A stretch of 64,000 nucleotides of DNA from assembly GCF_021134715.1 (NCBI RefSeq), contig NC_060017.1, positions 5,518,001 to 5,582,000 on the forward strand. The letters are read 5' to 3'. The stretch is from Daphnia pulex. Its lineage: Eukaryota; Arthropoda; Branchiopoda; Diplostraca; Daphniidae. A program made the translations under genes and the position numbers. Under the pieces are notes generated by a model. It was given only the letters and a program-made list of their open reading frames with translations, was not told where the DNA came from and did no database searches. How positions within the stretch are numbered: position 1 is the stretch's first letter; each line of letters opens with the position of its first letter. This document shows, piece by piece, positions 37,119 through 47,722 of the stretch.

Positions 37119-39095
37119 AAACAAAAGAAAGGAAATTCTAGGAGCAGCATTCAACAGTAGTAGTACAAAATCAGAAGAAAACAAATCAGATGGAAAAGTC
37201 AAGTAACGCTCTATTCTCCGGTTCCGAGTCTCCATGACATTTGTCGCGACATCCTACAACCGATAAGTACAACTCGATTAAGAGAAAAAGAAATAACACA
37301 CACGCCGACAGAGAAATAAGGAAAAGAGACGCACATGTAAGGCCATTTTGAATTTTTCCCAACCGAGCGGTTCGCGTCGGATTAAAAAAAAAGTAGTCCA
37401 AATTCGTTTTTTTATGTTTTAAATCACCATTTCCCCGTGTTACTTCTTCATCTCTTTTTGCATTTAGAATTCAGTCGACAAGTTTATTTTAAATAGCACA
37501 AATCGCACGCACGGCTCTTGAGGCGCAGTCTCGAGCAAGTCCTCTGGTCGCGAGAGAGGCCATCTCCCTAAATGTGTTTCCCCACTCCTGCAATCGGTCC
37601 GTGTCCTTGATTTTTTTTTTCTGTCCCGAGTTCCAGTATCCAAGTTTTCCCCACCTAAAACACAGAATTTTTTTGCGTCTGAGGTTCTCAGATTGAGTTG
37701 TAGTAAATTGCGTAATGGTATATAGAGTTACTTTCAGGTCGTTAATTCTTTTGGCTGGTTGACAGTCGAAGAAAAATGGATAATATCGTCCGAGCGTTCT
37801 TTCTACAAAATATGCGCAGTTACTTAGAAATAATTCGTGGTTTAAAACATAATTTAGTGCCATTCTTTTTGTGTTACACAAGATTTTTTTTTTCGTCCCT
37901 GTAGAAAATTCATAGAGAGAAAACCACACACCGAGCTGGCCCATCATTTTGTTGTCTTTCGAGACACATAATCTATCATTTCGTTGGAGTTATAATTAAA
38001 TCCTATGTCTTGTGCGTTGGTACGAATGTGGATGAGGGGGGTGATGGGAATTAGATTTGTGGCGACACTTTTGCTCAACTCAAATCGAAAAAAAAAGAAA
38101 GAAAGAAATTCAAGAAAACTAAGCGAGAGAGAGCTTTTGTATACGTGTAGGCTCGGAGAAACCGGTAGAGCGGATGAAGAGAGCGAATCCGAAAAAAAAA
38201 GCCAAATTTTTGCGCGCACTTTTTTTTTTCATTATTATTATTATTTGTTGAATTTACCTTGTGTGCCTTAATCACCTAGAGAAAAAATTATTTGGTGTAT
38301 TCATGTATCTCTCTCTCTCTCTCAGCTTCTTCTTAAACGATCCTCTACTATCGTCTCCCGTTGATATGTTGCCTTTTCTCTGTCTCGCTGTTTGTATGGC
38401 AGTTACGCCAAACTCCAGCCCCCCCCCTCCTCCCTCTCCTCGGATAAAAACAAAATTAATTCTGAGTTTAGTGCGTGTTATATATAACCTTTTGTGTGCG
38501 TGTGTGTGTTGCCCGCCAGCCCTCCTCTCAGCAAAAAAATGCATCAACTCAGATTTAAAAAAGAGAAACATAGTCCTGGAACTGACGCATCCAGAGAAAA
38601 TCTGTCAATATATTTTTAGTACGCGGAAAGAAACACAATGGAACTGTTTCGTCTTTTTACTAGCTCTTCGAAATAACGGTTTTATTTTTAGAATCACAGT
38701 TTTCCGGATTACACAAACCAAGGATGGATGGATTATAATCTAAGCCAAAATAGTAAGGTAAAAATTATGTGCTAATGTGATGTACGAAGGTACAAAATAT
38801 CCTGGCAATCACGTCAACTTTTACAAACCGATTTTTAGGCCACTACGAATCACCCCCTTCACTCCCTGCCGGATAATTTGATTTGAAAAGGTATTATATA
38901 GTACGTAGAAAAACATAGTAAGCAAGATAAGAATTAGAATAAAACTCGTTCTTCTTGATTCCCTCTATTACCCAAGTTGGCATCTCCCCCCCCCCTTTTT
39001 ACCACCCTTCACGAATCAAATGGAAAAGGAAGAAAGGAAAACATAAATTGTAAGACAAAGTACAAAGTTTTCAAGAGATTGTAAGCAAGCGTAAA
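37119..39095. other. 3' UTR of TGIF gene and convergent intergenic sequence
   Basis: No further gene is seen. The sequence is AT-rich with A and T runs, ending in a pyrimidine-rich tract near 38986-39000. The first clear + strand AATAAA downstream of the TGIF stop is at 38938, so the TGIF 3' UTR could be about 1.8 kb. The next gene converges from the right. Confidence 0.45.
38938..38943 (+). terminator. Candidate poly(A) signal of the TGIF gene
   Basis: AATAAA about 1.8 kb after the stop codon and only about 150 bp before the end of the convergent UBA-domain gene. No earlier perfect hexamer was noticed on this strand. Confidence 0.35.
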
Positions 39096-41262
39096 CTAAA
39101 TAGGTTCGATTAATTCGGCGATAACACGGTCCATGTCGCCATTGTGGCGTATCAAGAGCGTAGCATTGAGGCCATGATCCAAGAAACCCATTTCGAAAAG
39201 TTTCTGTTCTTTGGAAGCCATTTCTATGCGATAGGCCGGTTGTGTTCGGACTGGACTGCTTCTGGGCTGCGGGCTGACCGCGGCAGCTTGTGAAGCAACT
39301 CCCTGAAAAACATTGACATTAATTTTCTTTAGCATATCACACTTTAATTTATGAAAAATAATCATACAGGAACGAAAGTGTCGGCCAAGTTTCCAATGGC
39401 AGTTTTTGCTGCATTATATCTGGAAAAAGAAAAAAGTAAGTATTGAGAAATGTCAAATGCGTACAAAATAGTAGAAATAATAAAGATCAAATACGTCTGA
39501 GCAGCTACGGTAAGGGTCTCATCCCAAAGAGACTCGGGAATATTATCTACACGATAATTTGAATCTCGCTGGTAATGCCTGGGTGGACGAGAAACTTTTG
39601 GAATCTGTTGCGGCTGTTGTGGCTGCTGCTGCTGTTCTTGCTGTTTCTGTGGCTGTTGTTCCGACTCAACCATCGGACTGTGACTATATGGCTTGCGATC
39701 GCGCAGAAACTCTGAAGGCAACGGCTGGCTGTGTACTATTTCTTGGCGATTGATTTTTTCGACCTCTACAAACCAACAAATTAAGAGACTTGATTCGTGA
39801 AATAATTGTCAAGATTGCACCAACCTTCTGATGGTACGCAATACGGAGCTCGTTCTCGTTCGATCTCTAAGATAGGTTCAACTACAGGTTCCAATGCTAC
39901 AGCGCCTTCGGTAGAACACGACGACATGTAACCGTCCAAAACAGTCGAGTTAGTCGATGATGTCATTGTGGACATTGAGAGCGACATTTTTTTAAGCTCC
40001 AATGCCGGATAGAGAGTGCCACTTGTTTGGGAAATGGTGGTATTATCAACTGACATTTGTTTGCAATCTGAAAAAAAAAGTAGAATTAATCAACTAATTA
40101 ATCAACTATTTTCTCTAAATAGCACAGCTCAAAACAACATTGAAAATGAAATTACCTTTAAACTCGACCTTGGTTTCGGTTTCAAAGTCATCGCTGCTGC
40201 TACTGCTGTCATCGTAATCTGATATTAAAGGAGACATGTCTCTTGGCACTGCATAAATCAGAAAAATAAGCTTAATTTTTAGAAAATATTGGAAGCAATA
40301 TCAAATTAATTACATCGAGCATATTCAGAGACAGGATTGACGTTCGGGGGCATTGAAATGACTTCGAACTCGCTATCTGAAGGACTGAATACTTCGCTGG
40401 TTTGGGAGACAGGACTTTCTTGATTTTGAAGTTTCTGCTCAAGCGAATTTTCAGCACTGGCCATTTGTGAATTGTCATCTTTTTCTGAACTGCACAACTG
40501 GAATTCTGGTGATTGTTCTTCAATATTGGAAGTTTCTGCTGGTCCATCTAATAGTTCCTGCCTGTCCAAATTTAACAATTTCGTTAAATGAACAAGTAGT
40601 TCTTTGTTACACAAAGTAGGATCGGTAGTTTCAGCTGAATTAGCAACATCTGTGGTATCAGAAAAATCTGCTGTTTGAACCAAACTTTTTGAAGGACTTG
40701 ATTTTCTGGGTGGTATGGGTGGTGCAACCTTTGGTGTTTCATAGTTCTGAGCAGATATAAGATTATTTGGTGTAGTCTCCAGCATATTTTTCTCATTGTC
40801 AGTGTCTGACTCGCTTACGTTTTTCTGCAATTTGTTGCTTTTCTTGATTTCTTGCTGAATTCTTTTCATCCTCTTTTTTTTCTCTTCTTTCGCTTTTAAA
40901 TTTTGAGATCCACAAAGAGCAGCTAGTTTTTCACTGCATTTATTTAGCTCTTTGCAACTACACTCATCAGCTGTAATTGGCTCATGAAAGGACCGTAGAG
41001 AAGATTTCAAATCTTCATGGAATTGATCAAGCATGATCCTCATACTGTAAGCAACTTTAGCGTGAACTTCTGCACATATTTCTGTTTTCATCTATAAAAT
41101 ACATAAGTGTTGTAATCTAAGATTTCTCTGTTATATATAATAATAGATTATTTGAAAAATCAAACTTACCTTTGTGAATAATGTAATAGCCCATGAGGGA
41201 ATGCTATCATCCGCCATCTCGTATTGTTCTAATGTTACCTCTTCGTTCTTTGTGGAATCCAT
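39096..41262 (-). CDS. UBA-domain protein with LIR-like motif (possible autophagy receptor)
   Basis: Seven exons: 41170-41262, 40314-41091, 40156-40248, 39825-40067, 39495-39765, 39368-39419 and 39096-39302. They join in frame to give 578 residues. The N-terminus (SWAITLFTKMKTEICAEV) is predicted helical. Residues about 97-125 are a Lys-rich helix (EEKKKRMKRIQQEIKK). A long disordered acidic middle includes SDSEFEVISMPP (FEVI near 273-276), which fits an acidic LIR/Atg8-binding motif, and an S-rich DDSSSSSDDFETE stretch. A poly-Gln segment follows. The last 40 residues (KLFEMGFLDHGLNATLLIRH and onward) form a UBA domain of the kind at the C-termini of NBR1 and p62. LIR plus UBA suggests a cargo receptor for ubiquitin-marked material. 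However, I see no PB1, ZZ or FW domain, so NBR1/p62 orthology is not established. Confidence 0.7.
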
Positions 41263-42600
41263 TGGTGCTTTTAATATGTGAAATTTGCAATGGCCACACA
41301 AAAGTCAAATCAAACCAGGTTAATGGATTTCTTTGTTTGGAAAAAAATTATCTAAACAAGAGATAGATATGTAAGATAACTGAGTCACAACGTATTAATA
41401 ACGTCGTGACGATTATCTTCCTTGTTCTTTACCTTTTAGGTTATTGCGTAGTACCCACGTACGAAAACAAAAACACCGTGGAGATGGAGAGTGTTCTCCG
41501 TCAAGCAAAACCTGCTGTGCCAGGATATCGCTCTGGGTTTGTTGGGTAACTGGGATAACATGCGCCAATCAGAGCCTGTGGTGGCTGTGGAGTGTATAGA
41601 GTGTGTTCAGGGATTGAGCTATTGAGAATTGAGCCCAAGTAGTGTTGCCTGTTGGTGGGGGATGTGGAGGGAGGGGGGAGTTTTTGAATTTTGCAACTTT
41701 GTGTGATACTGATTTGTCATTTGTGTCTTTGTGTTCTGTTCCTGTTCCATATCAGTCCGCGCCGCTAAGCCAACACTCGCTTCACTTCATTGCAGTGTTG
41801 GCAGTAGAGGAGCACGTGTGTATTCTTCTTGTTTTAGGCATCTGTGTTGTGTGTGGTCGGTCTCCTAGAATTGACGATGAAACATTTGTTAACAGGATTT
41901 AGATTTTTTGCTTGTCCACTGACAGCTGGGTTTTGGAGGCCATGGCAAGTTAATAGCATAAAAGTGTTCCAGATTGGAAAGTGGTAATATGTTATTGTTT
42001 CCTTCTTAAAATTATGTATTTTCATGATTAAAATAGAGAATGTTCTGTTTATTTTTTATTACATTGAAGTAAGGTTTTATTTTTATCTTCAGATTCCTTC
42101 AATGTTTACAGCAAACACACATTTGAACAGTTGTTTGATATTTTGTTCACCGTGTCTAAATATTGTCTTAGTGTTTTGCATTTCATTTAATTTGTTTGTA
42201 CCTGTCTTAATTTTATAATTTTTTTTTGTCATATGACTCATAACAACCAAGTGATGTTTTTAGCTGTTTGATGTTGCAATTGATGGATTCATCCATAAAA
42301 TTCGCCCACCAAAAAAGGACCAGATTGAATTTGGCGGATTGTTTTCCTTTTTCATATGCGTTATGTCATTGAAGTAATCGTGTAATAATATAACCTGGGA
42401 TTAATTCAATATATTTGGAAAACGAATCGATCAGGCTTCATTTCAACTGAGCAAGTTTATTGCCGAGAGAAGAAGAGCTTAAATGAACTTGAGTTAAAAA
42501 AACATTTCAGATTGCTAAATCCGTAAACTATTATATTTTCAACGAAACTGAAGCTTTACAGTTTACACCCTTTTCATATCGCTCAAAGGAGTCCTGAAAT
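41263..42600. other. AT-rich stretch upstream of the UBA-domain gene
   Basis: The right-hand flank of the - strand UBA-domain gene, probably holding its promoter and 5' UTR near 41263-41500. No other gene is supported. A frame of 86 codons at 41642 has unremarkable composition and no homology I recognise. Confidence 0.4.
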
Positions 42601-42636
42601 CCCCCACCAGGTGCCACTGCAGTTTTATAACAACAA

Positions 42637-43840
42637 TGGCTGCCATGGTTAGTGCACGGTTAGCTGTCTTTCAGTTTCGATGCAGTACTTAAAGTGAACT
42701 ATTAAACATTTCAAAATTTTTGTGAAGTAGCGTAATGTGGTAAAGCAGATTAAGTGTGTATCCAACATTATAGGTATTCTGCTTAGTTGATTTAACCATT
42801 TGTATTTTTTTATTTCCTCAACTTGCAATCTCACACTTATCAATTCTTTTTATGTCTGATTTTTTGAAACAGTGAAATCCATGTGAATGGAAAATAGCAT
42901 TATCCAGGCTGTTCTTCAATTGCAAACAAAGAGAATTAAGATAGGAACAAACGCAAAATATCCAACTGAAATTCTCTTCATATTCATGGTGTAAGTTTTA
43001 CTAAGTTGTACTGTAAAGTTTATACTAATTCCTTTTACTTCTTCTTTTGATCATGATCAGAATTTTGGAAAATCTTCTGTCCAGAGAATAACACCTTAAA
43101 AGAAAGAACTGTGGCTGTGATAATGTAGCAGTATTGTGTGAGTATTAGGTGTATTATTACCCGTTTTTGTTTGTTATGATTGTTTCTTATTTTAGTATAA
43201 GTCTCAATTTAGCTAGAGCAGAGATCCTTTTCATTTTGCTGTTTAAAATTTTAAACATCTCTTGTTTACTAGGCTAGACGATGGCTTAGATCGTTTTTCA
43301 TCAGTCAGAAAAAAACAGTAGTTTCACTGTTTCAGTTACTTTTACTATACGCAATTCTATAGACATTTATCGTCAGTTAATTTTTAGATAATTTTGTGTA
43401 CTGACCGTAAGCCACAAAGCTTATTGCATTGTTAGACTTTGGTAATTTGCTTGTCTACTTTCGGATTTAAAAGGAGTTAGTACTTCATTTAGTACTTATT
43501 AGACGCCCAAAAGAACTAACAGCCAAATATGAAATTCGGCCAAAATCGTGATTTTTCCTGAACTATAGGATATGGCATAAGACAACAATAAGTGCATATT
43601 CGTGATTTGCTGATTTGATTCAATATTTTGAAGTGCTCTCCATTGTTTTTGTTGACTTGTTTCTCTACGCCTCATAAAAGCATCATGCTTGTTATTGATT
43701 ATGATTGTTCTTGTTATTGATCAAATCCTACTTAAATCTCTTTTTAGGTGAATCTGTCGCCGCCATTCCACAGCGCAGACTGACCCATTGGGATGGTGAA
43801 ACTGACGAGAAAACGCTGAAATTCAAGAAAATTATGTAGA
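42637..43840 (+). other. Possible spliced transcript, short coding ends
   Basis: ATGGCTGCCATG followed by GTTAGT at 42637 looks like a short first coding exon with donor. Candidate acceptors follow near 42871 and 43061. At 43748-43840, after TTTTTAG, a frame reads ESVAAIPQRRLTHWDG, then ETDEKTLKFKKIM and a stop; this has protein-like composition. I could not link these pieces in one convincing frame and recognise no family. It may be a small gene, a decayed one or noncoding. Confidence 0.2.
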
Positions 43841-44148
43841 TGTAGATAAATGACAAGTGCATATCTGGGCTCCCTTCTTTTCTGTGGCCCCGTTTCCCTA
43901 ACTAACCACTAACCAACGCCCGCCGGTGGTCACTCACCCGCTGTGAAACCAGGAGGAGGGGAGGGCTCTGGTCGAACGGGGACTTGGAAGGCGCATGATC
44001 CGACGAAAACTTTTAGAGGGTCATGAGTCTAACCCGGAAGCCTAGTAGTGACTAATCGCTCCCCAGTAAAACTTGCCTCGCACTCTTCTCTCCTCTTCCA
44101 TTTCCAGGTAATCTCCCTGGATCTACGCCGACACTGCATGTGTGAGTT
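43841..44148. other. No gene recognised
   Basis: About 300 bp of mixed sequence, somewhat GC-richer near 43906-44050, leading to the foldback element. No coding or RNA feature is evident. Confidence 0.4.
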
Positions 44149-44656
44149 TTGGCAAGCAATCCGCCACCCAATTTGACAAAAAGTGATAGTTTGTTTTCAT
44201 GGAAATTGCGTCAGACGGTTTAAAAATTTCTAGTTCAACAATCTCATGTAGAAATTTGCATCTAGTCTACTGGTGCACTTTGCGATTCTTTAAGCTTTAT
44301 CAATTTATGTCATGTTTTAAAAGCAATTGTGGGTAGCTTAAAAATTGAACTAATTCGCTTTTTCAGAATATTTTGAAGATAGATCACAAGAAAATCTAAA
44401 AACAACAAAGTGATCTAAAACCAAAATATTCAGAAAAAGTTAGATCAATGTTTTAGCTACCCACAATTGCTTTTAACACATCACCTAAATTAATCAAGCT
44501 TAAAGAATCACAATTTGCACCAGTAGACTAGATGCAAATTTCTACATGAGATTATTGAACTAGAAATTTTTTAACCGTCTGACGCAATTTCCTTGAAAAC
44601 AAACTACCACTTTTTGTCAAATTGGGTGGCGGATTGCTTGCTAAAAAGCCTCGCAC
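44149..44656. mobile_element. Foldback/MITE-like inverted-repeat element
   Basis: Two arms of about 240 bp are near-perfect reverse complements: 44149-44388 and 44410-44656, separated by about 21 bp. Matched landmarks include GCAAGCAATCCGCCACCCAA (left) with its complement in 44623-44642, CTAGTCTACTGGTGCA (44263 on) with its complement near 44518, and AGATCAC/GTGATCT at the loop (44381 and 44410). The ends read TGTGAGTTTT on the left and, complemented, TGTGCGAGGC on the right. There is no open frame for a transposase, as expected for a nonautonomous element. No clear target-site duplication was found. The arms differ at scattered sites, so it is not very recent. The DNA transposon superfamily is unknown. 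Confidence 0.8.
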
Positions 44657-44800
44657 AAAAAAAACTGTCTTGAACCGGACGCTCTGTTTAATGAATTGTT
44701 TATTTTGTTTGTATTTAGAATAAAAATAGTTGACGCAATATTTATATACAATGACATTTAATTTATTTATATATAGATGGTTATAGATATACAACAATTG

Positions 44801-44902
44801 TGTGGTTTGATGTTGGAGATTGTGGGGTTTGAGGAATGGATGTAAGTGGATGTGGGATTTGATGTTGGTGTTTATGGGGTTTGAGGAATGGATGTGTAAG
44901 TG
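44801..44902 (+). repeat. Tandem duplication, ~51-bp unit
   Basis: Two adjacent units, 44801-44850 and 44851-44902. They share TTTGATGTTGG and GGGGTTTGAGGAATGGATGT with a few differences. Located just right of the foldback element. Confidence 0.75.
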
Positions 44903-45146
44903 AGGAAGGTTATATAGGTTAACAACAGATTTTATCACTAAGTATTGCGTATTCATTAAAAACACACCTCACTTCTTTTAGTAAATGATAATCAAATATC
45001 CCAACCCAACTCCCTCCTCATTCCCCAATCGCGGACATGTTTTTATTTGTTTGACATGAACCTCCCCGTATTACTTTTTTTTTGTTCCTTCTCAATATAT
45101 AAAAGGTAAACTGCATAGACACAAATAGCAATTAAACACAATGCTG
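44903..45146. other. AT-rich spacer between tandem duplications
   Basis: No gene or RNA feature is seen. Confidence 0.4.
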
Positions 45147-45276
45147 GATGCAGATATCTTTCACCGCCATAGGCTGCAACAACACACCACATTGGACAGG
45201 AACAGCAACTTGATGCAGATATCTTTCACCACCATAGGCTGCAACAACACGCCACATTGGACAGCAACACCACTGC
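45147..45276 (+). repeat. Tandem duplication, 65-bp unit
   Basis: Two units, 45147-45211 and 45212-45276, nearly identical: each starts GATGCAGATATCTTTCACC and contains CATAGGCTGCAACAACAC and CCACATTGGACAG. Confidence 0.85.
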
Positions 45277-46318
45277 TATGTTAACATGAACCTATAACCA
45301 AAGTAAAATTAATCTTCAGCATCTTTGGAAATGCTGTATGAAATTTTAAAAAAATATGCTACATTATATGATCACTTCAAATATTCATCCCAAATACTAT
45401 ATGGCAACATTATCTTTTACCTATTATTGAAAGCGAAATTAATAAATTTACATGAGACTAGATGACTCATTTGAGATTTAAATACAAATTAATTTAAACT
45501 TTAAAGGATACTCTACAGTGGAACAAATAAACAAAACTTCTTTCGGAATCTGCCTTTCTTGCATACAACAAACTCCCCTTTAAAAAATCCATAACAGAAC
45601 ACAACCCTGAAGGAAATAGCTGTTGACTTGACAAAATCCCAAAATGTTAAAACTAACCAATGGATGCAAAGCTTAGTCACATTTTAACTGTAAAATCTAA
45701 ACTGGATAAGATTGTCACCTTCAAATAGTGTATGTGTTCATGATGTTCACAGCAAAGGTAAATGCGACTTCCATGCAGCCTGCACGATTGGATGGAAGTC
45801 CTAGATTGGATGGCTGAAGTTCCTTTTATTAAAAGGTGCCTGCAATCAAACATTACAAATGTTATTATCCAAATATATTTCAATCAGTTTAATTGATAAT
45901 TTTACCATTCTTAACATTGTACAAGTAGAATGTTACTCAGCTTCTCGAAGTGGTGGAAAATATGGTCTCCAAGTCTTAAAGCATCAAAATTCATCTACAG
46001 ATAAAAAATTACATTTATTAACACTTTCACTTTCAGGCACTTTCACTGCACGTGAATAGAATTGAATCGAATCAATACCAAGAATAAATAAATAGCAAGA
46101 TCACCAACCGCCAACCCGAACCAACTAAAACCCATCACAAATTCTAAGAAATGCCTAACAAATTACAAATAGCAATCAAGCTAATTAAGCTAACATCAAA
46201 ACCCCTAACAAATAAAAATGGCGACTCTTTCTCTCAAAAGCTTCAGCTGACAAAAAACCAAGAAAAGGGTAAGGGCTTAAAAGGCTAGCCTACGCCCAAC
46301 AACTGAAGACAAACCTGG
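45277..46318. other. AT-rich stretch without recognised genes
   Basis: No gene is supported. Frames are short and of ordinary AT-rich composition. Confidence 0.45.
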
Positions 46319-46332
46319 CCACTAGATGTCAT
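46319..46332 (+). promoter_or_regulatory. CTCF-like motif
   Basis: CCACTAGATGTCAT matches CCASYAGRKGGCRS at 12 of 14 positions by eye. It lies beside a possible coding fragment. Confidence 0.3.
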
Positions 46333-46334
46333 CT

Positions 46335-46586
46335 TCAGTGTCTCAGCCAACAACAATACAATTTTTCAAAAATTATTACGACTAAATCCATCAGGGGAAC
46401 TTCACAATTTGATGGGTGGACCAATTTACCAAATTCGTCAATCACTTCAATCAGGCTCTGAGCAGAGAGATTGATTTGGCAGCGGAGGAAATGAAACTGA
46501 CTGCATTTCACTTCCACTTCATCTTCGCTCAACGTCTTCCAGAGGTGAGCAGCTTCTGCGTTGCTACTCTCGTCCACCATCTTCAC
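46335..46586 (-). pseudogene. Possible small protein or gene fragment
   Basis: A - strand frame starts MVDESSNAEAAHLWKTLSED (ATG near 46580) and continues CSQFHFLRCQINLSAQSLIE and VIDEFGKLVHPS before a Cys/Trp-rich end. The first 60 residues have helical, protein-like composition; the tail does not. I recognise no family. It could be one exon of an unseen gene, a fragment or chance. Confidence 0.25.
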
Positions 46587-46792
46587 TCAATTTTAGATTA
46601 CAAGCATCCTGGGTGTCAGGGCACACGAAATAGCGTTCACGTGATGAATTCTTCCTGCACTGTGCACTGTTTGTTGGTAACTTAGTATATGTATTAAAAA
46701 AAGAAAAAAAAAAAAACAGTTGAGTGTTATGCATCTTAGGTTTGTTTGTTAACTATATCATGGGAGTCACCTGCCTCAGATAGTAGATAGCT

Positions 46793-47021
46793 CTTGATAA
46801 AGAGTTTTTTCAAATTCTGTCTTGACCAAAAGTCCAAACTGCAGCAATATTTCATTTGATAGGGGACTGGTAGTAGTATCATGTATTTCTTTCCCCAACG
46901 CATGCATTTCATCGCCAAAGCCAATTTCTTCCCGGATGTCAGTTCTTTTGGCAAAGATGCGTTTTGCAATGAACCTGCATTCGCGCCGATCGGTCCATTC
47001 CGTCGCCCGTCGGTCGTGACC
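46793..47021 (-). pseudogene. Possible C-terminal exon or gene fragment
   Basis: After a TTTTTAG acceptor (complement of 47022-47028) one frame reads HDRRATEWTDRRECRFIAKR, then IREEIGFGDEMHALGKEIHD and LLQFGLLVKTEFEKTLYQEL to a stop. The charged amphipathic composition suggests true or formerly true coding sequence. The parallel frame with an internal Met is less protein-like. No upstream exon or family could be assigned. Confidence 0.3.
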
Positions 47022-47028
47022 TAAAAAT

Positions 47029-47637
47029 TCCAGAGTCCGAAAAGAAAATTAAGACATTTCGTTAAAATATCCAGAAAAAGTTATTTTTACTAAAACACTC
47101 AATCTCGAGATGCTAAAGTCTTTCTCAATAGCCTTGTTCATACCAGCTGTAAGAGATTGGCTCTAGAAGACAACACATTAGAGGGTAACGGGACATCCGT
47201 GGGTAACACAGCATTCGAGAGGTAAAAAGCAAACTTTTTCGTTAACGGACTCATTTGCCAAATTCTCACTACAATCAAACAATTAAATTATTCGTGATTA
47301 AAGCTTTGCGACACCTTCAGTCATCACCTACACTGTTAGGTGGTCACTTTGCAACTGGTTTGGTGAATGGTGATGCAGACGAACTTCCGAAAGAACTGGG
47401 AAAGTGGGAAGCGCTGTTGCAGTGCTGTTATTACTGTCTTATTAGTTATTACGGATTTACGGCCATTAGTGAGTTACTGAACGTTATAATATTTAAGTTT
47501 ATAATGTAACAAAAATTACAAACAGAAACAGCCTGGAAAGTGGACACAGCCTACCTTTCTATCGGAGGTAGCTGAGTGAAAAATGCAACGCTGGATGTTA
47601 ATTGCTTATTGTAAAAATTAAAAATCTTACAATTCTG
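47029..47637. other. Spacer upstream of BIN3
   Basis: No gene is supported. An 84-codon + frame at 47255 has no recognised relatives. The right end probably holds the BIN3 promoter. Confidence 0.35.
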
Positions 47638-47651
47638 TCCCATAGATGGCA
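47638..47651 (+). promoter_or_regulatory. CTCF-like motif upstream of BIN3
   Basis: CCCATAGATGGCAG matches CCASYAGRKGGCRS at 12 of 14 positions by eye, 72 bp before the proposed BIN3 start codon. Confidence 0.35.
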
Positions 47652-47722
47652 GAGTGCAACAACTTGTTGTTTTCGGTTGGGTTGGTTCTGTTTCTGTTGT
47701 GCAATATATTTTGTCTTGGTTT

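Noticed and set aside
44552-44965. 137-codon - strand frame over the foldback arm
   Set aside because: It crosses the inverted repeat arm and a tandem duplication and has no protein-like pattern.
47255-47509. 84-codon + frame upstream of BIN3
   Set aside because: No recognised relatives, no splice link to BIN3, and ordinary AT-rich composition.
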